Positions 12,193 to 25,600 of a stretch of 64,000 bases of DNA are shown here, piece after piece. Location: positions 7,758,170 through 7,822,169 of the forward strand of contig OZ038467.1 of assembly GCA_964036295.1 (NCBI GenBank), read 5' to 3'. This DNA is from Plumapathes pennacea (taxonomy: Eukaryota; Cnidaria; Anthozoa; Antipatharia; Myriopathidae). Positions within the stretch are counted from its first letter, which is position 1, and every line of letters begins with the position of its first letter. A program made the translations under genes and the position numbers. The notes under the pieces are model-generated. The model searched no databases. It saw only the letters and a program-made list of their open reading frames with translations, and was not told the DNA's origin.

Positions 12193-12432
12193 GATAATTT
12201 ATTAGACATGTATTGTTCATGGGATTTCTGTCATTTTCCCTTTGTTTTTCACTGTTTCCTTCATGTAATATCACATTCTCTTCTCTTCATGTCAAGACTA
12301 ATATTGACTTCCCATGATTTATGGTGTTATTATTTGGGTATTTATCGAGTTAGGTTGTATAAAGCTGACGCACGTGCGAAACATCTTCGCTCATTTTTAG
12401 CGCGCAATCTGGGTACGAGCGCAGATCCCAAA

Positions 12433-12579
12433 ATGGCCGAATTGGAATTAGTGGTCCACACGTTCAAAATGGCGGTGCAAATTCAGACGTATGTGAAATC
12501 ACACAGAAGGAAAACAGTGCTTTTTCTTGTGCTTGTGCTGGTGTTTATCCTTGCGTTGTACGTGTGTATGAACCAGTAA
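12433..12579 (+). CDS. Possible 48-aa C-terminally membrane-anchored microprotein
   Basis: An ATG in good context (caaaATGG) opens 48 codons. The N-terminal half is soluble; a basic KSHRRK stretch then precedes a strongly hydrophobic segment of about 17 residues (VLFLVLVLVFILALYVC) near the C-terminus, a tail-anchor layout. A TATAAA lies at 12358-12363, about 75 bp upstream, and AATAAA at about 12631-12636, about 55 bp downstream. So promoter-like, coding and poly(A)-like elements are in order and well spaced. No homologue was recognised. A chance frame is quite possible at this length. Confidence 0.25.
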   Translation: MAELELVVHTFKMAVQIQTYVKSHRRKTVLFLVLVLVFILALYVCMNQ

Positions 12580-13616
12580 TTTATCATTCTTGGGCAAATA
12601 GATAATTCACTGAAAGGTAATGTACATGTAATAAAGAAGACTGCTGACCAAGGGAAGTCGCCACTGCAGCATACAACCGCTGAAAACACAGACTGCAGTT
12701 TAGGTAGAATCTTTAATAAACGGAAAAGGGCCTAGACTGGCTTTGGACAAATTTTCATTCAGACTTTAGTGGAACCAGAAAGCGGACAAATGACTACACG
12801 CACACAAACTCTTTAACGTAAATTTTCGACACACTTAAAGATGAATCATGTCCACAATGCATTGGTCGAATATGTCAATTGCTCTGATAAAATTGTTAAG
12901 ATATGTACATGCCCCTCCCGCCCAAATATATTCGACTTTAACATTTAAACTTCTCTGATTGCGTATGGGTTAAACGCTTGCTGATAAGATTTTAGTGATT
13001 TTAGTACATGTCAATTTGAGAAAGGTGAATTCAACTCTTAAAGCTTTCACTGCCAGGTTTTCGTGTCCACTAAAAATACACATATCTCCGCTCGACCACA
13101 ACGTGAATGCTACAATGGTAATACAATTGAATGTACTCACTGAGAGCTTTGATTTGAGTGTCGCACCTTTTGGTTTCGCTTGACAGCTCAGGAGATTGGA
13201 AATTCCGAAAAATATGTTTTGGCATTGAAAGAGACAAGTATATCAAACGTATGAAAGCATATTTAAACTTGTATTTCTGGCAGTGATAAATCTGTGACAT
13301 CACAAAGTAGCGTCTTTGCTATTGTCTTTTCTGACGTCCTCAGTACATCTACACGCAAGAGCCCTTGATAAGTGTACGTTATGCATAGAGCAATTCCACC
13401 TGTAACCATCTCCCCCCCGGGCTGCCCCGGGGGCGGGGAATTTGCACAAGAATCGTAAAAAGTTAATAGGAAAAGATTGGAAGATTGAGTGAAATTGCCA
13501 GTTTTTCCTTGCCCGGGGGCGGGGAATTTGTATCCACGGATGAAAAGTCCCTGGGGTCGGCCGGGTTGGGGGTAGATGGTAACAGCTGGAATTGATCGAT
13601 GCATTATTATAACGCT
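12580..13616. other. Intergenic between TRNAU1AP/micro-ORF and the coiled-coil gene 3' end
   Basis: No coding exon is visible. The last 200 bp (about 13410-13600) hold a repeat with two copies of 'cccgggggcggggaattt' and a tail 'gaaaagtccctggggtcggcc...ggtaacagctggaattgat'. A relative lies at 25610-25697. This repeat abuts the stop codon of the coiled-coil gene, so it may form its 3' UTR. Confidence 0.5.
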
Positions 13617-16600
13617 TCACTCTAACGGGCTGTCTTGTTTGGACATAAAACGTTTCTCCGCTGGCGACAGGTCTCGAATCCGAGCCACATCCTCAGAAGA
13701 CTTGACAAGATGTCGGTCCACGTAATCATCGACATTCAGTAAATACACTGCACCTGTCCTCAAGTGCCGCAGTTTATATTCTTGATAAAGAGAAGATCTC
13801 TTGCTCGTGGACTCGGAGCGTGTTGACCGCGTGGAGTCATCACCAACAAATCCATTACTAGTCAGCTCGTGAACGGCATTAGTTTTCCGGAGTTGACGCT
13901 GTTTTGGGGCAGAATCTCTGTGGCGTTCCTCTTCGTTATCCTTTAATTCAGATCTTGCAACTTTTCTCGAGCCTGCCGCGTCTCTGGAACGGGAAGAAAT
14001 CTGCGATAAGTCGATTTCTCCGAAGCAAATCTGTTCGTCTTCGCCGGGAACTGCTGTGGACGTTCGAGGATGCCGTTTCTTGTGCCTGTGCTCAAGGTTT
14101 TCCTCTTCTAGGAGACTTCCAGAGCTTGAAAGTACCGGGGACTGGCTGGAATCCATCGCCCCCGTTGTCCTTCTCCTCCGCACAAAGTCTGTGTGACTCT
14201 TCGTACTTGCAGTCCCATTTGAGTGCCGATCGTGTGCCGCACGTGTGCTGTTGGGCTGGTCGCGTGAGGGCACAAGGAGTACTCCCTCTGACACCTGCTT
14301 GAGTTCTTTCTCCAATATCATTTCCCAGTCTTGCTCCAAATCTTCCGGTTCTGCAAGAGAGTCGGGGGTGTACAGATCGATGTCCGAGTCATCGCCGAGC
14401 TCCATGTCCCAGCGAAGCATTTCTTGCGTGTCTGGGAGGTCCAGTTCGATATCGGACTCGTCTGAACTCAAATCGAGTGTTGGGATGCTCGTGCTTTCTG
14501 TTTCCTCCGCTCTCCGTGTGCCGGATGTCTGTGCGGGCGAGTGTACCTTTGAGCTTGACGAGTTACTACTCTTGCTGGAGCCAAACGACGTTGAATTGTC
14601 GGACCCTCGTCCAGTCCTCGCTGCATGTTCTATTTTCCTTCGTTGTCTGATGCGTTCAACAGCGTCTTGTAATGGTTGGTATGGCGTCCTTTCAGGGGAA
14701 TGTCGACTCCTAGGGTCTTTATCCCGAGCGTGCTCGTCTCGTTTACGATCCAGCGAGAGTGGAGCGGTAGGAAGTGCGTTTACCTCAAACAGCCCCTGCC
14801 TGTCTCTCCTCTCTCTTTGATCGAGCGCCTGACTGCTTCTCAATGGCATGTTGTTGCGCGCACCTGGGTCGCTCCTTAACATCAGGATCGCTTCTTGTGT
14901 CAACTCGAGTTCTCGTTCCTTCGCCTTGCCCCTGTACTGCTTCTCTAGTTCACTTCTCTCTGAGGACAATTCACTTTCACGCTTATCCTTCTCCTGCAGC
15001 TCTCTCTGTAATTTCTTCGTCTCCGCCGTGTGCCTTTCCAGCGCGCGTTTCTCTGATTCCAGTCTGCCCTGCAACTGATCCGCCTGCTTCCGCTTAAGAG
15101 CCAGAAGTTCCTTCTCTCTTCGAAGATTCTCTTCGACTATATTCTCGTACAATTTCGATCGGGCGCTGTCCATCGAGCTGTTGGGACTGTTTTGTGCGCT
15201 CAACTCGGCAATTTGTCTGGTTATCTTCTCCTCGAGCAGTTTATGTTTCTCCTTCAACTGCCACAGTCGGTGGATCACGAGTCTGCGTTGTTCCTGCAAG
15301 TGTTTCAACTGACTTGCTAGCACGTCTTGGATTCGGGCATCGGTAAACTCGACCGACTCCATCCTTTTCTTGATCTCCTCGATCATGTTCTCGATGTCTT
15401 GTACGTGTTCCTTGATGTCTTCCTCTTGCTTTTGCTGATTGTCCCTTAGTTCATGTAATGTCTCCACGAGGCTCTCCTTTTTTATTCCCCTCACGGGCGA
15501 GGCGAGAGAGAGTGAGCTATTTTCAAGCGATGTCCTGCTAGCATCCCCGATGAATCTTGTCTTCAGATCAATAATCTCTTGCCTGAGCTTTAGCTCCAAC
15601 AAATTCTTCTCTTTCATGAGCTGTTCCATCAGCTTGATGAGCTGAATTAGCCGCGTTCCTTCGCTTGCTGAACTCGTGTCGCTCGTACGGCGCGTGGGAA
15701 CGGCTCCATCCTGAAGAAGGTTCTTTAGATTTTGGATTTCTCTCTTCAAACGTTCGTTCTCTGATAGAACCTTGGTGTCGGAACCCGCTCGAGACCTGGA
15801 CGACGACTTTGTATGTTTCCTAAAAAGGTTCGCGTTCTCTTCTCGCAGCTTGATCAATTCGTCCGATGCTCTGTCCAGCGCCTTTAAGTGTTGCTGGTTC
15901 TTGTCCTCAACTTCTTGAACCTGAATCTGAAGTGAATCCATGCTCTGCTGTAGGCGTTGGGTGTCCCTACTTTTCCGCCTTAGCTGGTCTTGAAGTTCCT
16001 CTATCGTCTGTTTAAACTGGTTTTCTACTAAAGCCTTGGTCTGGGCGACTTCGTGCTGTTTTTCTCTTAACAGCCTCTGAAACTTCTCATCGAACTCTTT
16101 CTTGAGCGTTACCAGGTCTTGCATGTGTCCTTCAGTCAGGGTTTTCGAAGCGCTCTCTTGTTGCACCAACTGTTCCAGTTTCTCCATCAGAACACCAAGC
16201 TCCTCGGAGTGCCTCTTGGTGATTTGGTCTTCGCGTTGACTAAACTGCCTCTCAACTTCTTCTTTGATGAAGTCGATCTCTTGTTGATGGGACAGGTTCC
16301 TATCTTCCAGCTCACTCTCCAACTTACGGATGTAATCCTTCAGGTTGTCATTCTCCGCCTGCAGAACAGACAACTTGGCATCGTATTCCGTTTTAATGCT
16401 TTCTGATTCGTCTTTCTCATAACTAGATTTTTCGTTCATTAAACCTTCCACGCTTGCGGTGAGTTTCCTTAGTTGGTCTTTTAACGCTTCGCATTCCTGG
16501 AATTTTTTTTGGAATTTTTCTCGGAAGTCTTCCCCAGGTTTGCTCCCTTCTTTCCCTTCTTTTAAGAGAGTTTCCAGTTTTTCGCACTCCTCGGTTTTTT

Positions 16601-19600
16601 CGTGTAGGCGTTCTTCCAACACCTGCAACTCGGCTTCTTGTTTGCTGGCCAGTCTTTGCGTAAGTGTCTCAAACTCCTTATTGCGTTCGTCTAACTTCAC
16701 GGTAAGCTCGTTTACCTTGCCCTCATGCTGCAATTTCTCGCTTTCCAAAAGTTGGATATTTTCCCCAAATTTGTGTTTGATTTCGTCTACCTCTTTGCCG
16801 TGCGTACTTTCCAAAGTTTCTTTCTGCTCCGCGAGTTCCCTTTGATGTTCAGACTGAAGGTTACCTTGAAACGTGGTCTCAAAAACCAATTGTTCATTCA
16901 GTAGCTCTATTTCTTTGTCGTATCTGCCTTTGAGTTCATTTTTCTCGCGATCAAAAGCTTTCGCTTGGCGTGCCCAGTTTTCAACTTCATCCCTGTGTTC
17001 TGACGAGAGCCTGGATTCCAAATCTTTCATCTGAACTTCATGGTCAGCTGCTAGCTCCTCCTTCTCGTTGACGACCTCGATGACCTTTTTCTCGGCATTA
17101 TCTATCCTAGCGAGGAATCCTTCCTTTTCTTCAGTGTATTTATCGCGTAGCTCCTTGACTTCTGTTTCGTGGTTTTCGGTCTGTTCACTCATCAACGCTT
17201 CGTGTTCTTCGTCCTTCAACCGATTCAGCTGTTCCAGATTTTCTACCATTCCCCTGAGGGTTTGCATCTCTGCTTCCATTTCATTGCAGGTCGTACGGTA
17301 CTCGTCTTCTCTTTTAGTAAACAGACTTTCATAATTCTTCTTTAACGTTTGCGTGGTCTCTTCGTACTCCTCTTTAAGATCATTCTTAATCCGCTCAAGA
17401 CTTTGAACATAATCAGAGCTCTGACTGGCCAAAACTCCTTGGAGTTCCTTCTCGAGTCTGGACGTGTTGCACTTTTCATTTTCTAGTTGTTCCCCCAATT
17501 CTTTTACTTTTACTTCGTAGTCGGTTATTGCGTGTTCTTTGTCCGACACTAGTTCGTATATTTCTTTAAGCTTACTTTCACTCCGAGAAAGTTCTTCCTG
17601 TGTCCCTTCCACGAACTTCTTCAGTTTTTCCATTTCCATCTTTTCATCTCGCAGCTCAGTTTCTAGATTCTTCACTTTCTCTTCATACTCGTCAGTTAAG
17701 CTCTTGTTCTCCGCTCTCGTGACTTCAATGTCTTCCTCCGCTCTGACCCTGGCATTAAACTTGCCTTCCAGTTCGTCTAACTTCTGCTGCAATAAAACCT
17801 TTGATTCTTTTTCCTGCGCTAGCCCGTCTTCGAGATTACGACAAGCAATCTTGTTCTCCTCGACCAATTCATCTTTTTCTAAACGCAGTTGAGAAAGTCC
17901 GTTACTCAATTCGGCCCTTTTGGCCTTGAAGCTCTGTTCCATTTCGTTCAGTTTTTCGTCTGAAAGACTCGCCCTTTCATTCGCATCATCCAAGTCTTGC
18001 GCGAGAAGCTCAATTTTCTCATCGTACATCTGTACGACGGCTTGTTTAGCGGCGTCCAGCTGACTCACTGTTTTCTCTAGCTTTTCCTTATCGTTCTGGG
18101 AAACTTGAAGGGTCTTGGAGAGTTCTCCATTCGTCTCTTCCATCGTCTGGAGGCTTAGTTTGTAATCTTTCTGGTTCTCCTCAATTTTGCTTGACAGCCT
18201 CTCTACCTCCTGCTCAACCTTCTTCAGTTGACTCTCGTGCATTTTAGTCAAGACTTCTACATTATTCCCACCTTTTTCTGTAAGTTCCCTCAACTTCTCT
18301 CGTAAACTTTTCACTTCAGCTTTTTCACTTTCCAGCTCATTTTCCAGTGAAGTAATTTTCTCTCTTAACAATTCTCCCCTACTGGCTTCTCCTTCCCCTT
18401 CGGCTGTTTGGCTTAGACTCGAGTTCAGTTCTCGAAGTGCCTTGATTTCTGCTTCAAGGCCACACACCTTCTCCTGATACTCCTTGACGGTATTTTGTCT
18501 CTCGGTGTCAGAGTTTCTTCTCGTCATTTCATCTTCGAATTGTTTCAAGGTTTCCTCAAGTTGTTTGACGCGAGATATCTCTTTCAACTGCCTTTTGTTG
18601 TTTTCCTCTAGGCTTTTCACTTGCAGCTGCAGAGTCTCGTTTACCCGATACTGGTCTCTCGTCTTGTGTTTCTCGGAAACCAGCTCATCGTAAATAACCC
18701 GAAGCTTAGTTTCGTATTCCTCTTTTAACTTCTGCCGTTTCCACGCTGCTTCCTTTGCAAGCTGCTCCCTCTTCTTCGCTATCTGCTCCTCTAGTTCTTC
18801 CTTAAGCGCCTCAAGTTCTTTTTCGTGTTGACTCATAAGAACGCCAAACTTGTCTCCACCTTCGTTTTCTAGCTCATTTATCGTCAGATTTTGCTCCTCC
18901 ACAAGTGCATTCAAGCTCTCTATTTCCTCTTCTAAACGTTCCCTACATTCACTGTCGTCGTCCCTTTTCTCCTGTGAGCTCTTCAAACCCTCGACCTCCA
19001 TGAGGAGTGCGGTGATTTCTTGAGTGTACTTTGCATTTGCTCGCTCAAGTTCACCGATGGTCTGTTTAGATGTTTCTAAATCTCTCTCAAGCTGAAGCAT
19101 ATCGGTTTCTGTCTTTTGAACGTCACCTGAAGCATCTCCTGCACCAGTTGAATTTGCCATTTCTTCCGCATGTTTGTTGTCTAAAGCTTTCCTGATTTGT
19201 TCAAGTTCTGCAATATGCTCCTGTGATTCTTTCAGCTCTTGTTCTAACTCTGTTAGCCGTTGAACCAACTCGGCGTTCTGCAGCACTGCATCACAACTCT
19301 CAGAAGCTTGCGTTTGAAGCTCTTTCATCTTTTCCCGCATGGCCTCTAACTCTTTCGTGTGTTGGTTGTCCGTGATCTGTCTCTCTGCTTCTAATTCGGC
19401 GCACTTACTGTTGGAGATATCCAACTCTCCTACAATCCGAGATAACTCTTTTTCCGTCCCTTCCTTGTCTTTCAAAATCTTTTGGAGCTCTTCGTCTTTC
19501 AACAGGGTCACACTTTCTTCTTCTTCAAGCATCGACTTCAGTCTTTGTATTTCAGAGTTGCCGTTTTCTTCGGCTAATCTCTTTTGCTTTTCCAGCTCGA

Positions 19601-22600
19601 TGCATCCCTCACGAGAACTTCGCAGTAACGTTTCAAGTTCTTCTGTTTTGGCTCTGAGCTCTTCAAGCTCCTCGGTGTGTTTGTTGTCCAAGTCCTTCTT
19701 TGAGTTGACGAGCGCGGTGTAAGTGTTCTTGTAAGATTCTAAGGAGCTGGTCAGCTCTTCGATCCTGCTTGCTAACTCTTCGTTTAATTGGTTTTTGCTT
19801 TCAGTCTCAGCCATTTGATTCTTTACCTCGCTCTCTGATTTCTCCACCATTGCCTTCAGACTGCTTACTTCGGCTTCAAACTTCTCTCGTGAAACTCTCT
19901 TGTCTTCCTCAAGGACCTCGACTTTTTTCGTGTAGATCTTGACTTCTGCCTGAAGAGTTTTGAATTCAGCATCATTTTCCTCCTCATAGTTCTTTCTCAT
20001 GTTCACGAGTTGGGCCTCGTAGTTCTCCATCAACGATGCGTTGCCCTCTTCAAGTTCTCGGACCTTGTTCTTGTACAGATCGAGCTCTTCTCGCAGCATC
20101 TCCAACTGTTTCCCGTCCATAGCTTCATTCCCTTTGTAGCGTACTTCAACTTCGTCCAGTTTGTTCTTCAGCTCCGAGAGATCCTTCTGGTACTTATCCG
20201 TCAGCTGATTGTTCTCCTTCTCTAGCTCGGAACACTTTGCCTTGTAAGGCTCCAATTCCTCCATAACCTCAGACAGTTGCTTCTCAAACCGCTCCTTCTG
20301 CTTCTCCTCAAATTGCTTTTGTTCCTGCAGTAGTACTTCTTTATTCCTCTGTTGAACATCCTCCATCTGCACCATGATTTCTGACACCTCGCGTTCGTAT
20401 TTCTCTTTCAATGTCCGGTTGCTCTCTTCCAGCTCGCTCTTGGTCTTGCCGATGTCCTCCTCGTATTCTCGTCTCAGATGCTGTTCCACTTTGTTTAGCT
20501 TCTCGTTCAGCTCGCTCTGATATCGCTCCTTCATCTCCTTGCTTTTCTTCTCAACCAGCAGTTTGCACTGTTTCCGTAGCTCCTCCTCAATCATTCTCAC
20601 TTCTTCCTCTTTCTCGACCTTAAACGCCTGCACTTGCGCCTCCACCGCGTCCATTTGCTGCTGGTATTCCTGAGCCTTCTCCTTCTCCGCTCGAAGTTCG
20701 TTTTCTAAGCCTTCCACTTTGGAGCGGTATTCTTCTTTGATGATTACCACCTCTTGTTGAGAAGTGTCCTGTTGCATAACTGACAGCCTTCGCTCCTCGG
20801 AACACTCTCGGATCCTGCTCATCAGCTCGGTTATTTCTTCGCTGTGTCCGTCTTTTAACGCTTGTATCTGATCCTCCATGTCTGACGTCACTTGGCTAAT
20901 GTCAGCCTGGTGCTGAGCGCGCAGTTGCCGCTGATGAGCGGCCATCTTCTGCTCGTACTCAGTCCTCTGCCGTTCGAACTGTTGTTCCCAATCCTCTTCC
21001 ATCTTGCCCAGGTTCTCGTCCAGGTCTGCTTGATAGTCATCTTGGAGTTTTTTCACGATTTGCTCCATCTGTTGTTGATAATGCCCGTGGATGTCTGCCT
21101 TCACCTCTTCCGGCACGTCAGGTGCAAGGCTGCCCTGTTTGTCCAATAAATAGGTCGAACTTTCTTCCCCCAGAACATCCCCGTTTCCCAGCGCGCCATT
21201 TGCCTCAAGGTTGTGGACATCTTCCGGTTCTATTTGCCCGTTGCATTTTTTATCTTGACCTGCCTGGAGATGTCCAGAGTTTGTCGCCTTTTGACTGCCG
21301 CTACTGTCCTTCTCGTGTAAAGCCTCTTTTAGTCGCTCCACCTCCTCATTAGCGAATTCAAGTTGAGACAAAAGGTTATCGATGTCCTGTTGGTGTTTGG
21401 GAGAGACGCGATCCTTGGCCACGAACATATCTTTTCGATTCCCCTCCTCCTCTTCAAGGTGTCCCTTAATCCAGTTTTCAACATTGTCCGTTTTAGTGTC
21501 TTGGAGTTTTTGCAGCTTTAGCTTTAGTTCCTTGATTTCTTGCGACAGATTTCCCACGTGAACACCGTTTGTAGTGCGGTCGCTCTCACGTACGTTCTCG
21601 CTGTTTTCTAGCTGAGCCCTCAGCTGTTCGATTTCAGCTTCATACTTTGTCTTCATCTTCTCTAACCGCTCCTCGAAATCATTCTCGCCGCCATTTCTTT
21701 CAGCTTTCTCCAGTTCAGAGCGAAGACACTCGACCTCGTTTTCGTGCTTTTCCAGTTCTTCTTCCATCTCAAACTGAGCCTTCAGTACCTTCCGCTGAAG
21801 ATTATTGATGTGATAGTTTTTATCTTCTATAGTAGCACGCAGTTTTTGAACTTCTTTATCATACTCCTTCAAAGACTGCCGCGAGTCAATACTGTCTTGC
21901 GAGTCCTTGTCGCTCTTCGCGAAATGTTCCGAAAAGCTCGACGACAGAATCAATAGTTCTTCGGCGTGTTCGCTGGTCAATCGTTCCTTCTCGGCAGTCA
22001 ACTCTTCGACACGCGCCTCCAGCCTCAAAACATCCTCCCTGAAATGATCTCTTTCTTTAAGTACCTACCAAAGAGAACCATGCTAATATTACAATCAAGA
22101 TGTAAACAGCACTTAATCAGAATATCATTGAAGAGTTATGACATATGCTACCGAGATTGCGCTTGCTTTGTGTGGGCGCCTTTGGATGGCAGAATATCAG
22201 AGTTTACGCAATTCCAAAAGGGAAAAGGGAAATAGCAAAGCGGATGCAAGAAAGCAGTACGACAGAATATTAAAGACGTCACTACTACACACGAAGTAAA
22301 CAACTGTTGGGTACGAAAGTGATTATAATTCAGTTACACACAGAAAACTTCTGACAATAAGTATATTTAGTCACTCGCGCATTTCAAATGACTCATTACA
22401 TGAGGTGGTCGGTTGGGCATAAAACACTTGCCTTCGAATCAGACAAACTGTCAGTCTGACAGTCAGTCGAGAAAGGGGTCAGTCAGTTGATCGGTTGAAA
22501 GCAATCGCTTGAAGGTTTCATAGCCATTCTACTCTGTTCTCGTGATATGCGAGAAGTCATATAATAAACCCTCTGCACGCATAAACGGCACAACTACAGC

Positions 22601-25600
22601 GAAGCTGCATCTACACAGAATTGACACCCAATAAGCAGCACGCCTATAAACATTGATAACTCAACTTATTACAAGTAAGACGTAACGCCTAACTTAAGTT
22701 TAAACATCGTTCGCGAGAAATTTTAACGGAATTTCTGCTAAAAGATTTCTCCTACGATCAATAGATTGATACGCCAAGTACATCATGGCGGAAGGGTTGC
22801 TGTAGTCCGTGAGTTACTAACCTGAGGTACTACACAGCACTAAGTTTTGTCACAGCTTAGAGCTCCAGATGTCGTCTAAAACACAGTGATGTTTTCAGAG
22901 TATGATGACTAAGCTCCACTTATGGTCATATATATTGTAAACACAAATATGGGAAGTCATGCGTAGCAACAGAATTTATGCACAAATATCGAGCACAGAT
23001 CGACTCAAAGACAGCAATATTCTCCGTGTCAGTGTTGTTCATTACAATAGCAAGGACGTATTTAAAAATGTTTCCTCTCACGTATTTTTCCCGTCTGCTG
23101 CTTTCCCTTGTATATGCACAGCAGGATCGCAGAAGCCATCTGTAACTATGTTTGGTCGACGGGCAGGCATGACGTCATCAAGAGCGGAGTTAACGGAGCG
23201 AGTCAGTGACCACCAGACGGGATACTTCAAACAAGGATTTTTTAGTAAGTTAGCACTGGAAATAAGCCTTTCAAAAACTGACAACGTGTTTAGCTCACAA
23301 ACCGACAATATGGGCAAACTGATCTAACGTGAACGTGAATGAATCGCGACGCGTTTCTTCCCACGCGAATCTCGCATGCTCCACGTGCTATTTGAATATT
23401 CCTATCTTTTTCCTATCAACATTTATCAAGTGAAAAATCTTTGAAAAATCTATGACTGCGATAGGATCCAGATTGGATATTGTGAGACGGTATTTATACA
23501 AACGTTCAAAGATAGACGGAGTTTTATTTTTGCCTGTCAAAACCGTCCAAAAGAAAAATCGTATGAAAGACTAACAATTTTCTTGTATCACATAGGCTTT
23601 CGAAAGTGAGCCAGACCAAATCCCAGCGACCTTTGGGGGAGTTACTATCACCGGATTTATTTCATAATGAAACACCCACTCGGGCATATATTGATTATAA
23701 TGCTGATTGACAAATCACCTGAGAATGCTTATGGCTTATAGAGACAAGCGATCCTTTTGAAAGAATGCGAACGCTGTGCGGACGAAATATCTCACGGAAA
23801 AATATTAAATGATGCTGTATCTAACGGTGTCTGTCTTCCAGCGCCCGGAGTTCCTATTGGCCATGGTCACGTGGTCATACGAAGCAACGAGTTTTAAAGA
23901 ACAAGATTGTTTTTAGGGTGACCTTGCAAATCACTTGGCAACGCTCTTTGCATGAATGGATACCATACCGCGGAATATAAAACACAAGCCTACTCGAGAG
24001 GAGCGTTCTATATATCGAGAGACCACAGGGCTGTTTTTCCTAAGCTTATCTACTAGTTGCAAGTGACTTGGGCTAAACTCAGAGCAGAGCGTGTTTCTCC
24101 CTTCGCATAATCATTTCTTTTTTAGTTTCTCACCAGAGATCTATCGTACATTAACTGTTAAGGAGAACTTGACATTTGATCTCAAAGGCGCCACAGTACT
24201 CCACGTTTAGTTGGGATTCTTGTAGCCATAATTATCGCACTGTCAAACAGTAATTCCGGGTCATTGCTTATAGTTGTTTGAGCTACCTGGTTTGGCACAA
24301 GAATTCACACAAAGGTTGTACATTGTATATTATACCTTTGCTCATTCTAAAGACGTGCTAAAAGTTATCCAGACTAGCGCCTTTCTAATTTAAGACCATT
24401 TAACCGATTCGGAACGTTCATTCATGCCGATTTCTTTTTCTTTTTCTTTTTTTTTTTGAGACGGCAAAGCTTGGTCGACCGTGTTATTTTTTTTTTATCA
24501 AAGCATATTCTGCAGTGATTGCAACAGGAATAACCAAAAGAGAAGGACATGTTGGCCCAGCCCCTCTAGTATTGTAACAAAAATAGTTGCTGTCAAAGAA
24601 TGTCACGCTAATGGTCACTTATACAAATCTAAAGCACCAGTTGGTCAAGTTTGATATTAAACGGGAAATACCTTGCCCGCTGATTTTTTTTTTGGCTATC
24701 ACTTTTCGGCTTGCTTATTGCAAAAGTTCAATAATTCTCGGCTACTTAAACCTCTCACCACATATCAATGAATACACTGCAGCCACTCTCGGGGGGGGGG
24801 GGGGGGGTTCAATTGGGTTTATGATTTTTATGTTTTTTGCTGTTGTGCATGCATCTGCAAGCTTGCTGCAACACAACTCAAAAAAATTTTTTTTACATTT
24901 AATATCAGGACATAATGAAAGGCATGTCCACTAGTCCTGAGCTAGCAGAATTTCTTGTCAGGCACTGGGCTAGTGAGTCATGGCTACAGCTTGGCAAGCT
25001 ACCAATTTTTTCTTTTTCTTTTCATTTTTTGGGGCCTGTCAGACACCAAATAGTTATAACTATATGTAGTAAATTCTCCTTTATGCTAATCCTACATTTT
25101 ACTATCTATCTATAACCATATGATCTAATGTATCTATCAATATTCCAGCTACATGTATAATACCCAGCATTAGTATATACCACGCAAGTAAATGGTGCTT
25201 TTCGTGCGCTCTGATTGGCTCCTCAATCTTGGAATATCAAGTACTATTCACCTCCTGGCGGCTTCCGGTAAAACAAAATGGCACACAAACCCAATTTTTG
25301 CCCACTTTCGTCAGAAATAAAATAGCTATTTGGGAGTTGGCTATTAAACTTGTGTGGTATATACTAAAACAATAATTATTCGCCTCAGTATCGGTGAATA
25401 GCGGTGGATATGTACCTGGCCAAAACGGCTCGGTAAATCCACCGCTATTCACCTCCACTTCGGTGAATAATTGTTAAATATATGCAGTCAAAACCCCCAC
25501 CTCCCCTCCCTGGGGCAACCCTTGTCACTAGGGCTGAGTGCATGGTATTAATGTGCAAATTTAACAGAAAAAAGTAAGAAATTGAAATACATCACTGCCA

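Noticed and set aside
13904-21956. Many plus-strand frames of 60-190 codons opposite the coiled-coil exon
   Set aside because: They are antisense shadows, Ser/Leu/Phe-rich because the opposite strand encodes Glu/Lys/Gln heptads. The minus frame is open for over 2800 codons.
24915-25115. Plus frame MKGMSTSPELAEFLVRHW... as a coding exon
   Set aside because: It runs into low-complexity Phe/Ser sequence without a donor and has no partner exon; a repeat fragment is more likely.
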